A stretch of 64,000 bases of DNA from Chaunax sp. Z400. Taxonomy: Eukaryota > Chordata > Actinopteri > Lophiiformes > Chaunacidae. How positions within the stretch are numbered: position 1 is the stretch's first letter; each line of letters begins with the position of its first letter. Shown piece after piece: positions 13,140 to 43,383 of this stretch. Below the pieces are notes generated by a model that was not told the origin of the DNA, did no database searches, and worked only from the letters and a program-made list of their open reading frames with translations. The position numbers and the translations under genes were made by a program. The DNA lies in NCBI GenBank assembly GCA_037577475.1, contig CM075197.1:25447650-25511649 (forward strand). The letters run 5' to 3'.

Positions 13140-14034
13140 TGACGACAAACCTGAGGTGAAGAAGACTGTTTTCCTATGTGCGCGTGCCACGGGCCAACAT
13201 AAAAGGATGCTCTGTGAAAATCGAGCCATTCAAGGTTTCGACCTGCAGGGGGCAGCACTCAAACGAAAAAACACACAAAACGAAAAGACGAAGAAGAAGA
13301 AGAATATGACGTCACGTTTTGTGGGCAGGTCGTACTGTCACTTCCGTCAAAAAGACAACAAATGTGTTATGTTAGCAGTTCTTTGTAGGAGCCAGAGCTC
13401 ATTGAAGCTGGTTTTTTTATGTTGTAATTGGATTTTGGTGCCTCACGATTCGACTGGCAGCCTTAAATAACCCGGTCAGTCAATATCACTTCCTAGTTAG
13501 ATGTTCGTTTGGTAGTTTAAATCGCTCGCAAACGTCGAGGCTATCTACCTAGCTAACACTAAATGAAACTAAATGCCTTAACCTTATGAACTTATTTTTC
13601 TTTCATGGAATGTTTTCTAACTAACCGGGGAACTTAAATTCGCTATTAGTTATAATCATGGATGACTGGTTTGTTTGAGCTGTGAGTTAAGTTGGATAAC
13701 AGAACCTTTTTTTAGCGAAGTTAGCCTCGTAGCCGCTGCCCAACTTCTTCTCTTGGGCTTAGCAGAACTTGAAGCAACACAATGCTCATCTCTGCATCCC
13801 AGTGGCACCTACCAAAATAACTGTACATGTCCAATGCAATAATATCGAGTGGACTCTTAAATTATTTGTTAAAGTAGTCATCTCTATCTGTTGTTTTGTT
13901 ACTTGCACTTGAGTTAATAACTCATACTTTCCCACTGATTGACACCCAAAGTTTCTGATTTCCTGCCATACCTTGGAGGTGTCTCTTTTAGACTTAGACA
14001 AGAAATGTAAAGTGTGTCTCCTCTTCTTTCCCAG
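13140..14034 (+). promoter_or_regulatory. med25: probable med25 promoter and 5' UTR region
   Basis: The stretch is richer in CpG than its surroundings. It contains a full CRE palindrome TGACGTCA at 13307-13314 and an ETS-like CACTTCCG at 13339-13346. Further CACTTCC/CTTCCT-type sequence lies near 13488. This layout is usual for housekeeping-type promoters. The first coding exon has a strong splice acceptor at 14034, so a non-coding first exon somewhere in about 13350-13800 is expected; I cannot fix its donor or the transcription start. Confidence 0.5.
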
Positions 14035-14059
14035 ATCCAAGGTGGCAGGTTCAGCACTC

Positions 14060-31607
<17,548 letters not shown>

Positions 31608-32105
31608 TTGAGCTGCGTGGAACTCAGGAACGGGGGTTTTTCAGATGAATCCTGGCGTCCGTTTGCCTGTTTGGACACTTAAAATCCGCTCCGTTGATTC
31701 ATCGCTACAAATGTTGGATCTCATTAAGGAACAAACCATGAGCAGTTTCAACAATTTTTTTTTTTTTTTTTTGCAGCACTGAGCAGCTGAAGTTAATTAG
31801 GGACAGACAATACCAGCGTTAGTTTTCCATGTAAATGCTCAAACCGACCTGCACGCTAATCCTGCATGCTACACACTGGATGAAGCCGAACCAGTGGAAA
31901 CAATTATGTTATTCTTCTAGAAACTTTCTATCATTTTTACATTTTATCCTTGAAATCTGAAATAGTGGGGTTTTTTTCATTTTTATTAGATTTTTAACTT
32001 TTTCTGTTAGGTATCTTAATCTTCATTGTTATTATTATTATTATTATTATTATTGATAATGTTGTTGTATGAGGATACAATAAAATGATGCTGCATAGAT
32101 AACGG
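31608..32105 (+). other. med25: med25 3' UTR with polyadenylation signal
   Basis: The stretch contains a poly-T run (31757-31773), an (ATT)n tract (32027-32054) and AATAAA at 32079-32084, followed by GGTGTTTTTTTGTTG, a GU/U-rich downstream element. Cleavage is expected near 32100. Confidence 0.75.
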
Positions 32106-32623
32106 GTGTTTTTTTGTTGATGCCTAAACATGATGGTGTCTCCACAGTCCTGCTTCCCCCTTGTGTGAATGCAGCCTGAACCCTTAAGGTGAGAGAGAGA
32201 CTGAAATAGACACAATAATAGATAGTTCAGTGTCTTTTTCTGCCAAATAGTGTCACAGTGTTAATTTTAACTACTCCAATATGTCGTGGAACCATAGAGA
32301 GTCCCCTTGTTGCCAAGTAGTCCTACCAGATGGCATCAGTTGGCTGTGTTTCCCTTGGCATAATGTACAATCAGGCTGACCGCATGCGCACATGGCAGAG
32401 CCTTCACATATATGCCCACAGTCTGCTCTCAAAGCGTGCAGACACAATGCATGCAAGTTAAATCCTGGCATTAACAAACGCTCTCCTGTCAGGCACCTGA
32501 TGGAGACGCTGAAGCCGCAGAGCCGAGCTGACCGAGCACAGCGAAGAAAAAAAAAAAAAAACACACACACACAAACTTCGCTCAACCTCACACTCATGAC
32601 ACATTCGCTTATCACTTTGTGCA

Positions 32624-32656
<33 letters not shown>

Positions 32657-33399
32657 TTTTACACTTGGACACTGTGTACACTCGCATACACACTCACCAA
32701 CAGGAAGTGATGTCAATCCCTGTCACCTGGGAGACAGAGACAGTTGCTAAGATACCGTGACAGTGGGTTCTTGTTTCTGAGCTTTTTCCTCAGCCCTGCT
32801 TTCACGTGGTCTCACACAGATAGACACTAGTCCCTCAGTGGCTGGTGTTCATCCATCCCTTAATCACTGGCCGGGCCTCGGAGCCCGGCTTAGCTTCACT
32901 TTATCTTCCTCTCACTCACTCACTCCCTCGTTCTCTCTCCATCTCCATCTATCTGTCTCTATCTCACTATCGAGCCATTAGCAGCTGCCAGAGCTCAGAA
33001 GTTTTTCTCTTTTATTAAAGAAAAATGTTCACAGGTCCATATGATGAGCTGTGGTTGTAAATAAAATGGTGGGAAAACTGACCTCCAATTATGATAGTCG
33101 TTTGGCAAACATCCACCGTAATGATTTTCTAAAAAAAAAAATCAACACTTAATGAATCATACTTCAAGAGCAGTATTATTTTATTATTTCCATATAAACT
33201 CTGGAGCCTCGTTTTAACTGCAATCTTCAAGGAAAACTATAATGGGTCCGTTATATTTCTCCACCATTAGTTATAACTGTAGCCTGTGTTTCTAGTTAAA
33301 AATGTGGATCCTGTAAGGTTTTTAAAGACTTTGCTGCAGACATTTATGATAGAGGAAAAACTAAAACCAGTGCAGAATCAATACAGCGTGGCGAGTTAA

Positions 33400-33747
33400 C
33401 CCTTCTGTTGTGTTCTGATTTCAAAGTTTTCTCTAAAAAAATGTTGATTTCATCTGTATGTCATACGGTTCCATGACTTTGTTCACACATGGCATCTGAA
33501 CACATAAAATAAATGTAGGGAATTTCTATGAAATTTTGAGTGTTTTATTGAACTTGGTGTTCGCGGTCAAAAATGGCCGGTCGTTAGAAACTCCCCTTTA
33601 TGGCTTCCATGGCAACCCCCACAGGAACAGGTGATAATTAGGTGATAATATATGTATTATAATGGATTTATAATCAGCTAGAATGGGCTGGTCATTTTTC
33701 ACCGGGAACACCGAAGTGTAGTTAATAAAACAAACACAACAGAAGGG
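33400..33747. mobile_element. piggyBac-like MITE flanked by TTAA
   Basis: Perfect 15-bp terminal inverted repeats, CCCTTCTGTTGTGTT and AACACAACAGAAGGG, are flanked on both sides by TTAA (33396-33399 and 33748-33751), the target site of the piggyBac superfamily. The 348-bp body has no transposase frame. Confidence 0.85.
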
Positions 33748-34959
33748 TTAAGAAATAAATTTTAAAAAAGCTTAATACGTGACAGCTGACATTTCTGATC
33801 AATATGTCTACATGGAGGCACCATAACTGGATCAGATATCAATATTTGGGTCGCACCAATAGGGCTTATGCAGTCGGTCGAAAGTTGACATCTAAATCCG
33901 ACCTCATAGTTCTACAAGTTGCACCATCTGGGCTTAAACCTTCCTGCTAAGACTAGGCGTGTGTCTTAGGTCTAGCTAGGCTGAAAGTCAAACCCCAGAC
34001 CCTTCTGTTAACAAGACATGTATTTATTTACTTGGTGTTTTAAGTTTGCCAAATGTACAAGGGGAGCAAATAAGAATTTGTCATGTACATTATTTTAAAT
34101 CATCAGGTCTCCCCTGACCCAGAAACACACAAACCTATTTTTAAGTTGTTGTTTTTTTTTACAGTATACACCTCCATAATTTGGCTGGACATTAGAAATA
34201 ATGAGCTACAAATTATCCATTTATTTTATTATGTATCCCAGCAACACAAGGCTAGGCTGCTAGGCGATAGCCCTAGTTCTGTGGGCACTCATATGGATGG
34301 ACGCCACTAAGACCGGCTGTATTTAAGACGGCTTACGTTTGGTTCGTGCAACTGACACAACGTTCATTCTAAAGACTGACTCAGCAGTTAGGGCAAGGCC
34401 AAGCAAGGACCAGATGGTGCAACCCATTCGTCTTAGTCTACTTTTCAGTGTGATAGCTTAAGGCTGTTCATCACTGTGACTTTAAGGACCCAAAAGTGCA
34501 TTGAGGACATGCCCGACTCCCTTTTGCTAGTTACACAGTGCACAGTCTTTGTGCAAAAGTAAGGTGCAAGAGGTTGTATTTAGTCCTGTAATTTTTCATA
34601 AATGTGCTTTGGGTGTAACATAAATGTAGCCGGTGTCATCTCTCATTCCTTTTAACAGCCAGGTGTGCCTGTGAATCGTGCATTGCTGCTTAAACAGCAG
34701 CACACATCTTAGCTGAGGGTCAGGTATGTGGTCCTTGGACTGTCTGCCTCCACCATCTCCCATTGCTCTGTACCAGTATTTAACTGAGGAGGAGGGCTGC
34801 TTTGAATCTAAGTGTGTGTGTAAGAAGCCTGTGATGCACATTTATTATAATCCACAGGTCAGGTGGGATGGGTCATAGAAATTATTCTGATGTCTTCGAG
34901 TGAAATGTTGCATCATCGATGAGGAAAATATTAATTGCATCACCTGCAGCAGAAACGGT

Positions 34960-35620
34960 AAATGTATCTCTGCTGTCTGTGCCATCTACGCTCAAGGCAC
35001 AGCAGCTTAACTTCACCATGGCCTCAGACATGGACGTGCTGGTGCCAGGTGACCTTCTCTGGCTGAGGCCCTGGGTTCAGGTTTCCTATGAATGATGACA
35101 AGCTGCCTCCATATGACCTCAGTCATTATTGGAGTCTGGATAGGGAGCAACCTGAGCACCTCAACTTTGACCTGTATGGAGATCCTGCCTGAACTGAACC
35201 TTAGTGATGTTCTAGTTGTGGACTTGTGTGCATATATAACACCATGGACCAGCATGGCATCTATCTGGGACCAATACACCTTTGGTCAAGAGGTCAAGTC
35301 CCATCTGATCTACATCCACACGTCTTTGACACTCCAGGTGGTGAGTTGGATCAGGTCTGACAGGACTGGCAAACCCAAATGTGTAGCGAGATGTGGGCCA
35401 CATCTATCCTTTCCGTAAGGATTTTAGTTCACTCTTGGTGAGGCTGGAGAAGCTGACACTGAGTGGGTGATGTTCAAAGCCTTCACTGGGGAGGCAGCTG
35501 TCATCATGTGCTCTATGGAGTTGGAGATCTTGTTCCCAGGGCTGTCAGGAGCCTTCAAAGCATCTGTAAACCCAGAGAGATGTAGACACCATGTTCTCCA
35601 TGGGTAGCTGCTGTTATTGT
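34960..35620. other. unrecognised degenerate segment, possibly an old retroelement or pseudogene
   Basis: The composition is balanced and looks once-coding, with several short open pieces in different frames (for example 35092-35418) broken by stops. The piece GAAGCTGACACTGAGTGGGTG with TTCAAAGCCTTCACTGG faintly resembles the spacer of fish non-LTR retroelements. I do not recognise a family with confidence. Confidence 0.25.
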
Positions 35621-36809
35621 CAAGGTTCTCACAAATACCAGACCAGATATTATCATTCTGGCATCTGAAATAGAATATTTAAGAGTGGAAGAGTTCAAAT
35701 TTTCCTAATTTTGGATCAAATGAGACCTGGAGTTGTGTGTCTTGATTTGGATGCATGCTATGGACAGGAGGACCAACCTTGGTGAGTATGCATTGATTAG
35801 CTGGATGTTGCAGAGATTCTTCGGTCACACGAATTCACAAAAAGTCAAGTCAGACATGCATTTTCTCTGCCGTCACCATCACTAAATTATCTGATTGGTG
35901 AACTAGAAAGTTGCCGATCAATCAAAGTTGAAACCGGTCTACAAACGCTTCTTCTGTCTGCTTTTCATTAAGAGGTTGAAATATTTATGGATGGTGTCTA
36001 AATTCTCCATAATGGCCAATTTGACCCCCAGAGGCTGATTGAAATGCGACACCACTCATTCCGCTGCTGCAACTATTCATTTCTGTGCCTAATGTTCACT
36101 CCACATTCACCTGCAAACCTTTAATGCAACAAGTTCAGACGGGGGAAGCTGTTCTGGGAAATAAAGTAGTTTTGTGTGAACACATGGCCAGTTGAAGTGT
36201 ACTTAAAAACAGAGGCAGGCACACAAAATGGGATGATATGTGATTTTGATGGACTATCAAAAAGCAACAGTGAGAAGAATGGCAACGTTTCCTGGAAATC
36301 TGTTCAGTAGTTTTAGTAGTAAGTAAAGAAAATGTTGAAAAATACCCTATCATGTAATGTTGAAGAAAGAGGAAGACAATTCCTGGATTGGTCCCTTTTT
36401 TTTTGGATCCACATCAATTATTTTATGGGTTATTTCCTGCTTCGTGACTCCTCCCCCCCATTAAGGTTCATGGAAATCTGTCCAGCAGTTTTTGTGTAAT
36501 CCTATGTTTTCACATTAATCTCCTTGGCAGAAATAAAAAAAAAAAGAAAAGAAAGTCCATTATAGTAGATTTATATTTCATGGTAAAGTTCTGAATAAGT
36601 AAATTAAAGCTGTCAAATAAATCTAGTGGAGTAAAAAAAAGTGCAGTATTTACCTCCAGAATGTTGAGGAGTGGAAGTATAAAGTATAGCAGAAAATGGA
36701 AATACTCGAGTAAAATCAATAAATAAATCCACACAGTCCAGGTTCATACAGTGAACCTGATCAGAGTAAAGCAGCCGTCCTCCTGATTAAAGGTGTCCTA
36801 AAATAGTCT

Positions 36810-36812
36810 CTA

Positions 36813-36844
<32 letters not shown>

Positions 36845-36935
36845 TAAACTTTATTTGTAAAGCACCTTTCATACATGATATGTAGCTCAAAGTGCTCGAC
36901 AACAAGGAGTTTACAAACACTAAGTGCTACAAAAC
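36810..36935. repeat. (AAT)n plus dispersed repeat tail
   Basis: An AAT run (36815-36842) is followed by GATAAACTTTATTTGTAAAG and CACCTTTCATAC. The same tail with its own AAT run recurs at 63808-63880. It looks like the 3' end of a dispersed SINE/LINE family. Confidence 0.55.
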
Positions 36936-39117
36936 AACAGAAAGAAAGACAAAAAACAGAACTAAATTATAAATAAATCTAAATTGGATAAAATGATTGA
37001 TTTGTGTGGGTGATGGGGGGGTGAATGATGTTCAGTGATGTTGGTGATATCAGACAAGTAGAGTGTGTGTCTGTTGTTCATGATGCACTTTGCACCACTT
37101 TGCACCAAACTTCTGGAATTTCACTTGTTTCCATCAGGATTTCCTGTAGTCGTTGTGTGGCAGGCAGCAGGTTTGTGTCTTTTTTTTTTTCTTTTCTTTT
37201 TTTTTAGCAGGACAGCAGAAAAAATCCTGGACAGATTTTAACTGGTGGAGGGATGAATTAAAATTTTGAGTGTTAATAGTGATGTAAAATAATCACATAT
37301 ATTAATTGTGTTGTCATCTATAGCGTGTTTAATGTGGCGCAGATCCAGATAATATTCTGGATCTACTGGATCAAAGAAGGGCGTTATATATATTATTATA
37401 ATATATAAATATATATAATATATTATAATATATTTTTTAGCCACTATTGAACAAACGAGACACACGTATGTAGGATTGTTGGGCCTTGAAGGAGGTATGT
37501 GATTTAATGAGTACCTTTCTAATTATATTTATCATAAAATACTCCGAACCAAAATCACTTATGACAAAATAATGAGTTTTCCTTTTATATGCCTCATATA
37601 GATTGATGACTTTTGCATAAAAAATGCCATTAAACACATAAAATGCTGTTAACCTTAGCCTTTACATCCCTGAGCTCGGTCTGAGCGGGTTTTGACTGTC
37701 CTTTGCTGCAGAGCAACCGCGGCCTATAGAATTAAAACGCTCCTGTTGTCGCCACGAGGAAGGAGGCGGCGGACGAGTGTAAAGGGCCAGTTTTAGAGGA
37801 GACGATGGGCTGGAGATGCAGATTTTTTAAAAAGCCTGGTGGCAGGAGCCGTGCTCAGGGAAAATGGAGTTTGTAGGCCTGGGGGCAGAGTATGTTTTAC
37901 GCCCTGCCCCGGGGAGGTGTTGACAGGAGGGAGCGATGGAGGAGCAGAGGAGACAGTCTCATTATTATTAGCCCCACACAGAGAGGGAATGTGTTTTGCG
38001 ATGGTGGTAGAAGAGTTTAGCCCACACATGGAAACACTGGGCGGAGGCTGCAGGTCGGAGGAGCATGTAACACCTTAAATTGGATTTGTCCTTCTGGGGT
38101 TGGTGGTTGAGGTCCTCCTGGTCTGGATGTGGGATGATCAGTGGCACCAGCAGTCCTAATGGATGCGGGATGGGGCTGCTTCTGATAAGGGATGGCCTTA
38201 GTGGTGGAGATACAGGCTAAAAGAGCTTCTTCTGTCTCTGTAGGTGAAAACACATTGCTTCAGGGTGTAAACAGACACAAGCGTCAGAGCGTTCAACCCA
38301 AAGCACGACAGCCAGAATGTTCCGATTTGGTATCGCACAGGTTGGAATCTCTGCCACGGGTGGCGTGCTGTTTCGCCATCAGATACGGAGCAGGGCTCGG
38401 TTAGGGCCTCGGAGGCTGCGGAGAGTTCAGACTTGAGATAGCATTTGAGGGAGGGAGGGAGGGGGGAGAGATACAGAAACAGCTGGAGGAGAAAGGCGGG
38501 CGGCGTGTTCTCAAACACCACCGGCGTATCTGCCCCAGCACGGCGATGGCAGAGGCTTCACCCCAGTGCAGCATCTGAACATATTCCGGGGGCAAAGAGA
38601 GCACCTGAACTTCTCTCAACCAATATGGAGCACGTGGGGGAGAGAGAGCAGCCTCACCCACGGGGGCAGAGGCAGGAAGACTGGAAGGCAAGCTTTCTGT
38701 CTTCATATGACGCACATTAATCCTCACTGTGGCTCCCATCTTTATTCATTCATCGGCCTGTGGTGTCCACTCAATCAGTCAGTTAAAGGCTGGCCTGATG
38801 CACACCCGCACAGTTAGGGAGGAGAGGGGAGGTGGAGGGAGGAGGAGGAGGAGGAGGAGGGGAGGTTGTACTCCACTCCTTATAGCCTGAGCAGACACTG
38901 CAGTACAGATACAAACAAGAGTGGGTTGGGGAAGAATGGGAGGAATTGAGAGGGGGCTCTTTTAAATAATGAGGCGGGGTGGGGGGTGGGGGGGCAAAGA
39001 GAGGAGGTGAAAAGAGAGCAGCCTTATGTCAGGAGTGAACGAGATTGAGAGGTTCAAAGTAAAGGAGGGAGAGAACCGTCAATATCAAGAGCGAGAGATA
39101 GCGAGAGATTCGGGACG

Positions 39118-39144
39118 ATGACAACACCTCCACAGACTACTGAG
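39118..39144 (+). other. weak candidate alternative first coding exon
   Basis: An ATG with A at -3 opens MTTPPQTTE and runs straight into GAG|GTATGTGAG, a fair donor. It lies in purine-rich DNA upstream of the 40.8-kb exon. Only nine codons support it, so chance is likely. Confidence 0.15.
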
Positions 39145-39571
39145 GTATGTGAGGGAGGGAGGGAGAGTAAAAGAGAGGGAGGCATGTGGTGGAGGAGGGT
39201 GTGTGAGAGTTAGAGAGGGAGGGATATCCACTGCACTGTTGTGTGACTGGAAATTTAATAGCAAGCGAGAGGGAGGGAGGGGAGGCAGGAAGGCAGCAAG
39301 AGGAAGGGAGGAAGGAGCGGCGTAATGCTGAAGCGCTGAGCGAGAGCTGTTGTTGTTGGAATCACAGAGGAGTGGGACAGACCGGGTGCTGCTAGACCTT
39401 CACTGCAGAGTGAGGGGCTGCTGGGGGGCGGGGGGGGATAGTGCGTAAAGTGGGAAAGGGCGAGCGAGGCCATGCAGAGGGGGCAGTAAGAGAGGAACAG
39501 GTTGGCCACCCTGTTGCTGCATCCAGACTAAATATGTAGGAGTCAGTCGTTACCTTCCTCCCCCTCCAGAT

Positions 39572-39699
<128 letters not shown>

Positions 39700-40789
39700 A
39701 TGGAGGGGAGCTGGGAGAAACACACGTGTGTGAGGAGTGTGTGATTGAACACGTGCCGGTGATGGAGAGCTGGAGTTGAGGTGCAGGATGTGGGAAAAGA
39801 GCGATCCTCTGAGTCTGGATATAGAACCTTATCAATCCAGCACTGATCACCCGTCTGAACACCCCCCCCCACACACACACACACACATCTCCACCTCCCT
39901 CCCTCTTTCCCTTTGCTATCTGATGGCCACTCAGCCACCCACTCTCTCACATCATGTTAATTTCCTGCTGCGGTGATTGACAACTCACCCCTGATCAGAC
40001 CTGTACCCTTAACCTGACCTTAAACCTCACCTCACCCCCCCCCCCCCCTTTAATTATGTAAGATCCACCCACCCACCCCCTCTCTCTCTCTCACCCCTCT
40101 GCTCTCCTGTGTAATCAATCACAGAATTCCTCTCATCCTTTAAAGGAGAATCTGGATTCTGTCAAACCAAATCAATCACCTCTCTCTAAATCAGCCCACC
40201 TGAATACTTGCTGTCTGTTTTGTGTGATGGGAGCTGCAATGGCAGGCTGATCCAATGAGGCAATGCTGTACAGGTGGGGCTTGGCACTGTGAGCTTGAGC
40301 GTTGCCAAGGGAACCGGCCAAGCAGCAAATGTTGCCTGTGACAAGCTGTAAACACCACCACCATCATTTTGAGACTATATGTGACCGTATGGGCTCCTGT
40401 GCAACCAAATGTAAGAGGAAAAAAGATGACAAAATGCGCACCGGAGACGCAATTTTGCGCACCGTGGATGAGAAGTGTGCTCATCTAAATATATTTGCAA
40501 TTCTGACAATTAGTATTCTTATTATAATGTGTCTATTTGTTCATTCATTTGTTTATTATGTCGTCTCTTTTTGCAGAGTTATTAATATCCACCTGTGTGC
40601 AGCCTGCGTGCTGGTGTGTCTGCAGATTGCAACACTCTGACATCTTTTGCATGAAAAAAAATAAATAAGTGCATAAATAAAAAGTTTCGTGTTCCGTGTC
40701 CCAGCAGCAGCGGTGTAACGTCCCCTCACAGTCATCCGGTGGTTCCATCCACCTGAAGATTTCCGAGACAATCCTCATTACCAGCGGTG

Positions 40790-40824
40790 GCAGCGCAGCA
40801 CTTGGAAAGGGTGAATCAATCTGA

Positions 40825-40868
<44 letters not shown>

Positions 40869-41037
40869 GAGAGAGAGGAGGGAGAGACGAAGAAGAGGAC
40901 AGCGTCGGCGGCGGCTCTGCAGTGGAATACGCTGTTATTTGAGGGACGCTTTCGGAGTACCCGACCGAGCAGCGCGCGTTGAGCTGCGGGACGCGTTTTC
41001 AGGACTTGATCATCATAGAAGCATCATAAAAATTAAG
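40790..41037 (+). other. candidate non-coding first exon and promoter of an unidentified gene
   Basis: A GC/CpG-rich block (GTCGGCGGCGGCTC, CCGACCGAGCAGCGCGCG) ends in ATTAAG|GTGAGC, a consensus donor. A (GA)n tract occupies 40827-40864. CpG richness continues to about 41250 (CGCGCGTGCATGCGC). This is what a vertebrate developmental or neuronal first exon looks like. The gene identity is unknown; the start near 40790 is a guess. Confidence 0.5.
40866..40982 (+). other. uORF of 38 codons in the candidate first exon
   Basis: ATG at 40866 opens MEREEGETKKRTASAAALQW and ends with TGA at 40980-40982, inside the same exon. If the exon is transcribed, this upstream frame could lower translation of the main frame. 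No conserved peptide is recognisable. Confidence 0.3.
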
Positions 41038-42814
41038 GTGAGCCTCCCGTCACGCACCGAACGTGTCGATGGCACGCGGTCCTGATGCAGATTCATCCTG
41101 CTGTTTGTCTGCTGCGTGTGTTTTGCGTCCTGTGCGTTTTTCCCTTCCGCGCGCAACAAACTCCTAATGCGGTTCGGTGTCCGACCTGTATCGGCTTCCT
41201 CGGTGAGGCATCCAGGAATGACATGTATGACGGGACGGACACGCGCGCGTGCATGCGCATGTGTATGTGAGAGAGAGATCAAATTGAGTAAATAAATTGA
41301 TTTGCATCATTTGATTGTAATCTGAACTTTTCGTTCATTCTCAGCTTCTCTTTGTTTTTTTCTTGTTTTTTGTTTATTTCTCTTTATAAATTAATCTAAC
41401 CTTGGCGGTAAGAGGAGCCGCCGCTGTCGCACAAGCTGTTGACAGGGCTTCATGTTTGATCCGCGCAGCTTCCACTTAAATATTGTCCATTAAACCTCCC
41501 TAATCGGGCCGGTTTTGCTGCGTTATTTTGTGCGTTGGGGTTCAGGTACCCCCGCTGGCCCCTGCTGATGACCCCAGATTTTGGAGGAAAAAATGCGCAG
41601 ACACCTTGCGGCTTCTGTGCGGTGGGTTAAGCTCTGAGTCAGAGCCTGGGGCCCCTCAGGCCGAGAACAAGGAGCAGATAGATTAGGACTGATGAATGAA
41701 GATCTACTGCCTCTATCTGCAACACAATGATACGGTTATGAGAGGATTTAAATGCTAATGTGCAGTGTTTCATTGAAAGGGACCGGCAGGAGGAGATTTC
41801 TGGCAGTGTGGACCAGCTGGATGATCTCCTGAGTTTTATGATAAGTTATTAATGGGGTGTTGGAAGGTGAAGTGGGGCACTGGGGCAGGATTAGACAGGA
41901 GAGGGGTAGGAGGTGTTGAGCTGTGTGTATGTGCTCTAATAAAGGGGGATGTGGGGGTGATGCACTGCAAGTTTGTGCAGATTTGCATGCGAGGCAGAAT
42001 TTGTGTTGGACACATTCTGTTAAAATGTCTGCTGTCATGTAATGTTTTGTGATTATGTTCTTCTGTTTGGCTGCTTGCATTTTACGTCCTGTGATTTTTA
42101 TTCATGCATTTGATTTAATGCCCGTCACAGTACCTGTAAACTTCTCCACCAGCATAGTGAATGTCAATAAGTGAGGGACCGTGACGTATGAGCCTTCGCT
42201 TCACGGCCTCCATTACAGTCAAAATAGGCCCACAGGTGTAAACTTTAATAGGATGGTGAGTTTTTCTGTTGCCTGTTATAATATAATACTGGTCTTTATT
42301 TTCAGTAGTGGAGAAGTGAGGTTTCTTTTACCAGCTGGAGAGGCTTAAAGTCCTCGAGTTCAGGGCAGAGCTTCAAAAATATCAAGAAGTCTCCCTGCTG
42401 CAAAATCCAAGACAAAATGTCAGAGGAGTTTGTTTGTGTTGAACTTTGTCACCGCTCTCCTCCGACTCCCCAAACCAAAGCATCAGACGGGTAGAAGAAA
42501 GAGGTCTGAGAGGTAGTTTTCATGGACGTCCCAGAATATGGAGGAATTCAGGGACGATCTGTTCTGAATAAAGGCCTGGAAGTCTTACAACCAGAGATGC
42601 AGCACAGATAGACAGGAGGATCTTTGTGAATTTCCCGCCTCTAACAACTTAGATCACTTTTTTTTTTTAATCCTGAAGAATAAAGTCAGGACACCTCCTG
42701 AACTAATGTGGACGTTAGTGAAATTGTACCATGCAATAATTCACCAGCAAAGGTTAACACAGTTTAGTTCATAGAACACAGGTTGGAACGTTTGATTCAG
42801 TTTTTCCCCTTTAA

Positions 42815-43383
42815 ACCCTCCTGTTGTGTTGGTGCTGTTCGCGCTCCATTCTAGCTGATTATAAATCCATTATAATACATATTTTATCATCTAATGTTGT
42901 GTTTCATCTCTTTATCGACTCAAGTACAAGCGAACATGACAAGTTTTGAACTTCCATTTGCTCTTTATGGCCTGTAGGCCTCATTGACCTGAGCTCATAT
43001 CTCTTGGTCATCAATGCTGCCACAGAATGAACTGAGAGCAAGGCCTCAAAAGAAAGTGAATATACCAGAGCTGTGAGAAAGTTGTTTATATCATTGATAC
43101 AATATTGTGGTTGCTTTACCAACAGGTGTTGTTTCCATGGGGTAAACATTCTATTGGGGAAAGGTTCTGGTGGCGGTTGCCATGGAAGCCAAAAAGGGGC
43201 GTTTCTAATGACTGGTCATTTTTTACCAGGAACACCAAGAGTGTAAACAAGTTCAATAAAACACCCAAACTTTATTTTATGTGTTCAGATGACATGATGA
43301 CAAACAGATGAAATTAACTACATTTTGTTTTCGAGAGAAAAGCTTTAAATCGGTCAGATTTGACCCGAACACAACAATAAGGG
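42815..43383. mobile_element. piggyBac-like element, longer and diverged copy
   Basis: The ends CCCTCCTGTTGTGTT and AACACAACAATAAGGG sit between TTAA at 42811-42814 and 43384-43387. Its left part is the reverse complement of the right part of the MITE at 33.4-33.7 kb (for example TCTAGCTGATTATAAATCCA). It carries about 220 bp that the shorter copy lacks. No transposase frame remains. Confidence 0.7.

Noticed and set aside
13973..14059. Upstream in-frame start for med25
   Set aside because: It spans a strong splice acceptor at 14034, and the added residues do not resemble MED25.
37388..37436. A+T palindromes (ATATAAT) as a possible promoter or origin
   Set aside because: Low-complexity AT repeat without neighbouring gene features.
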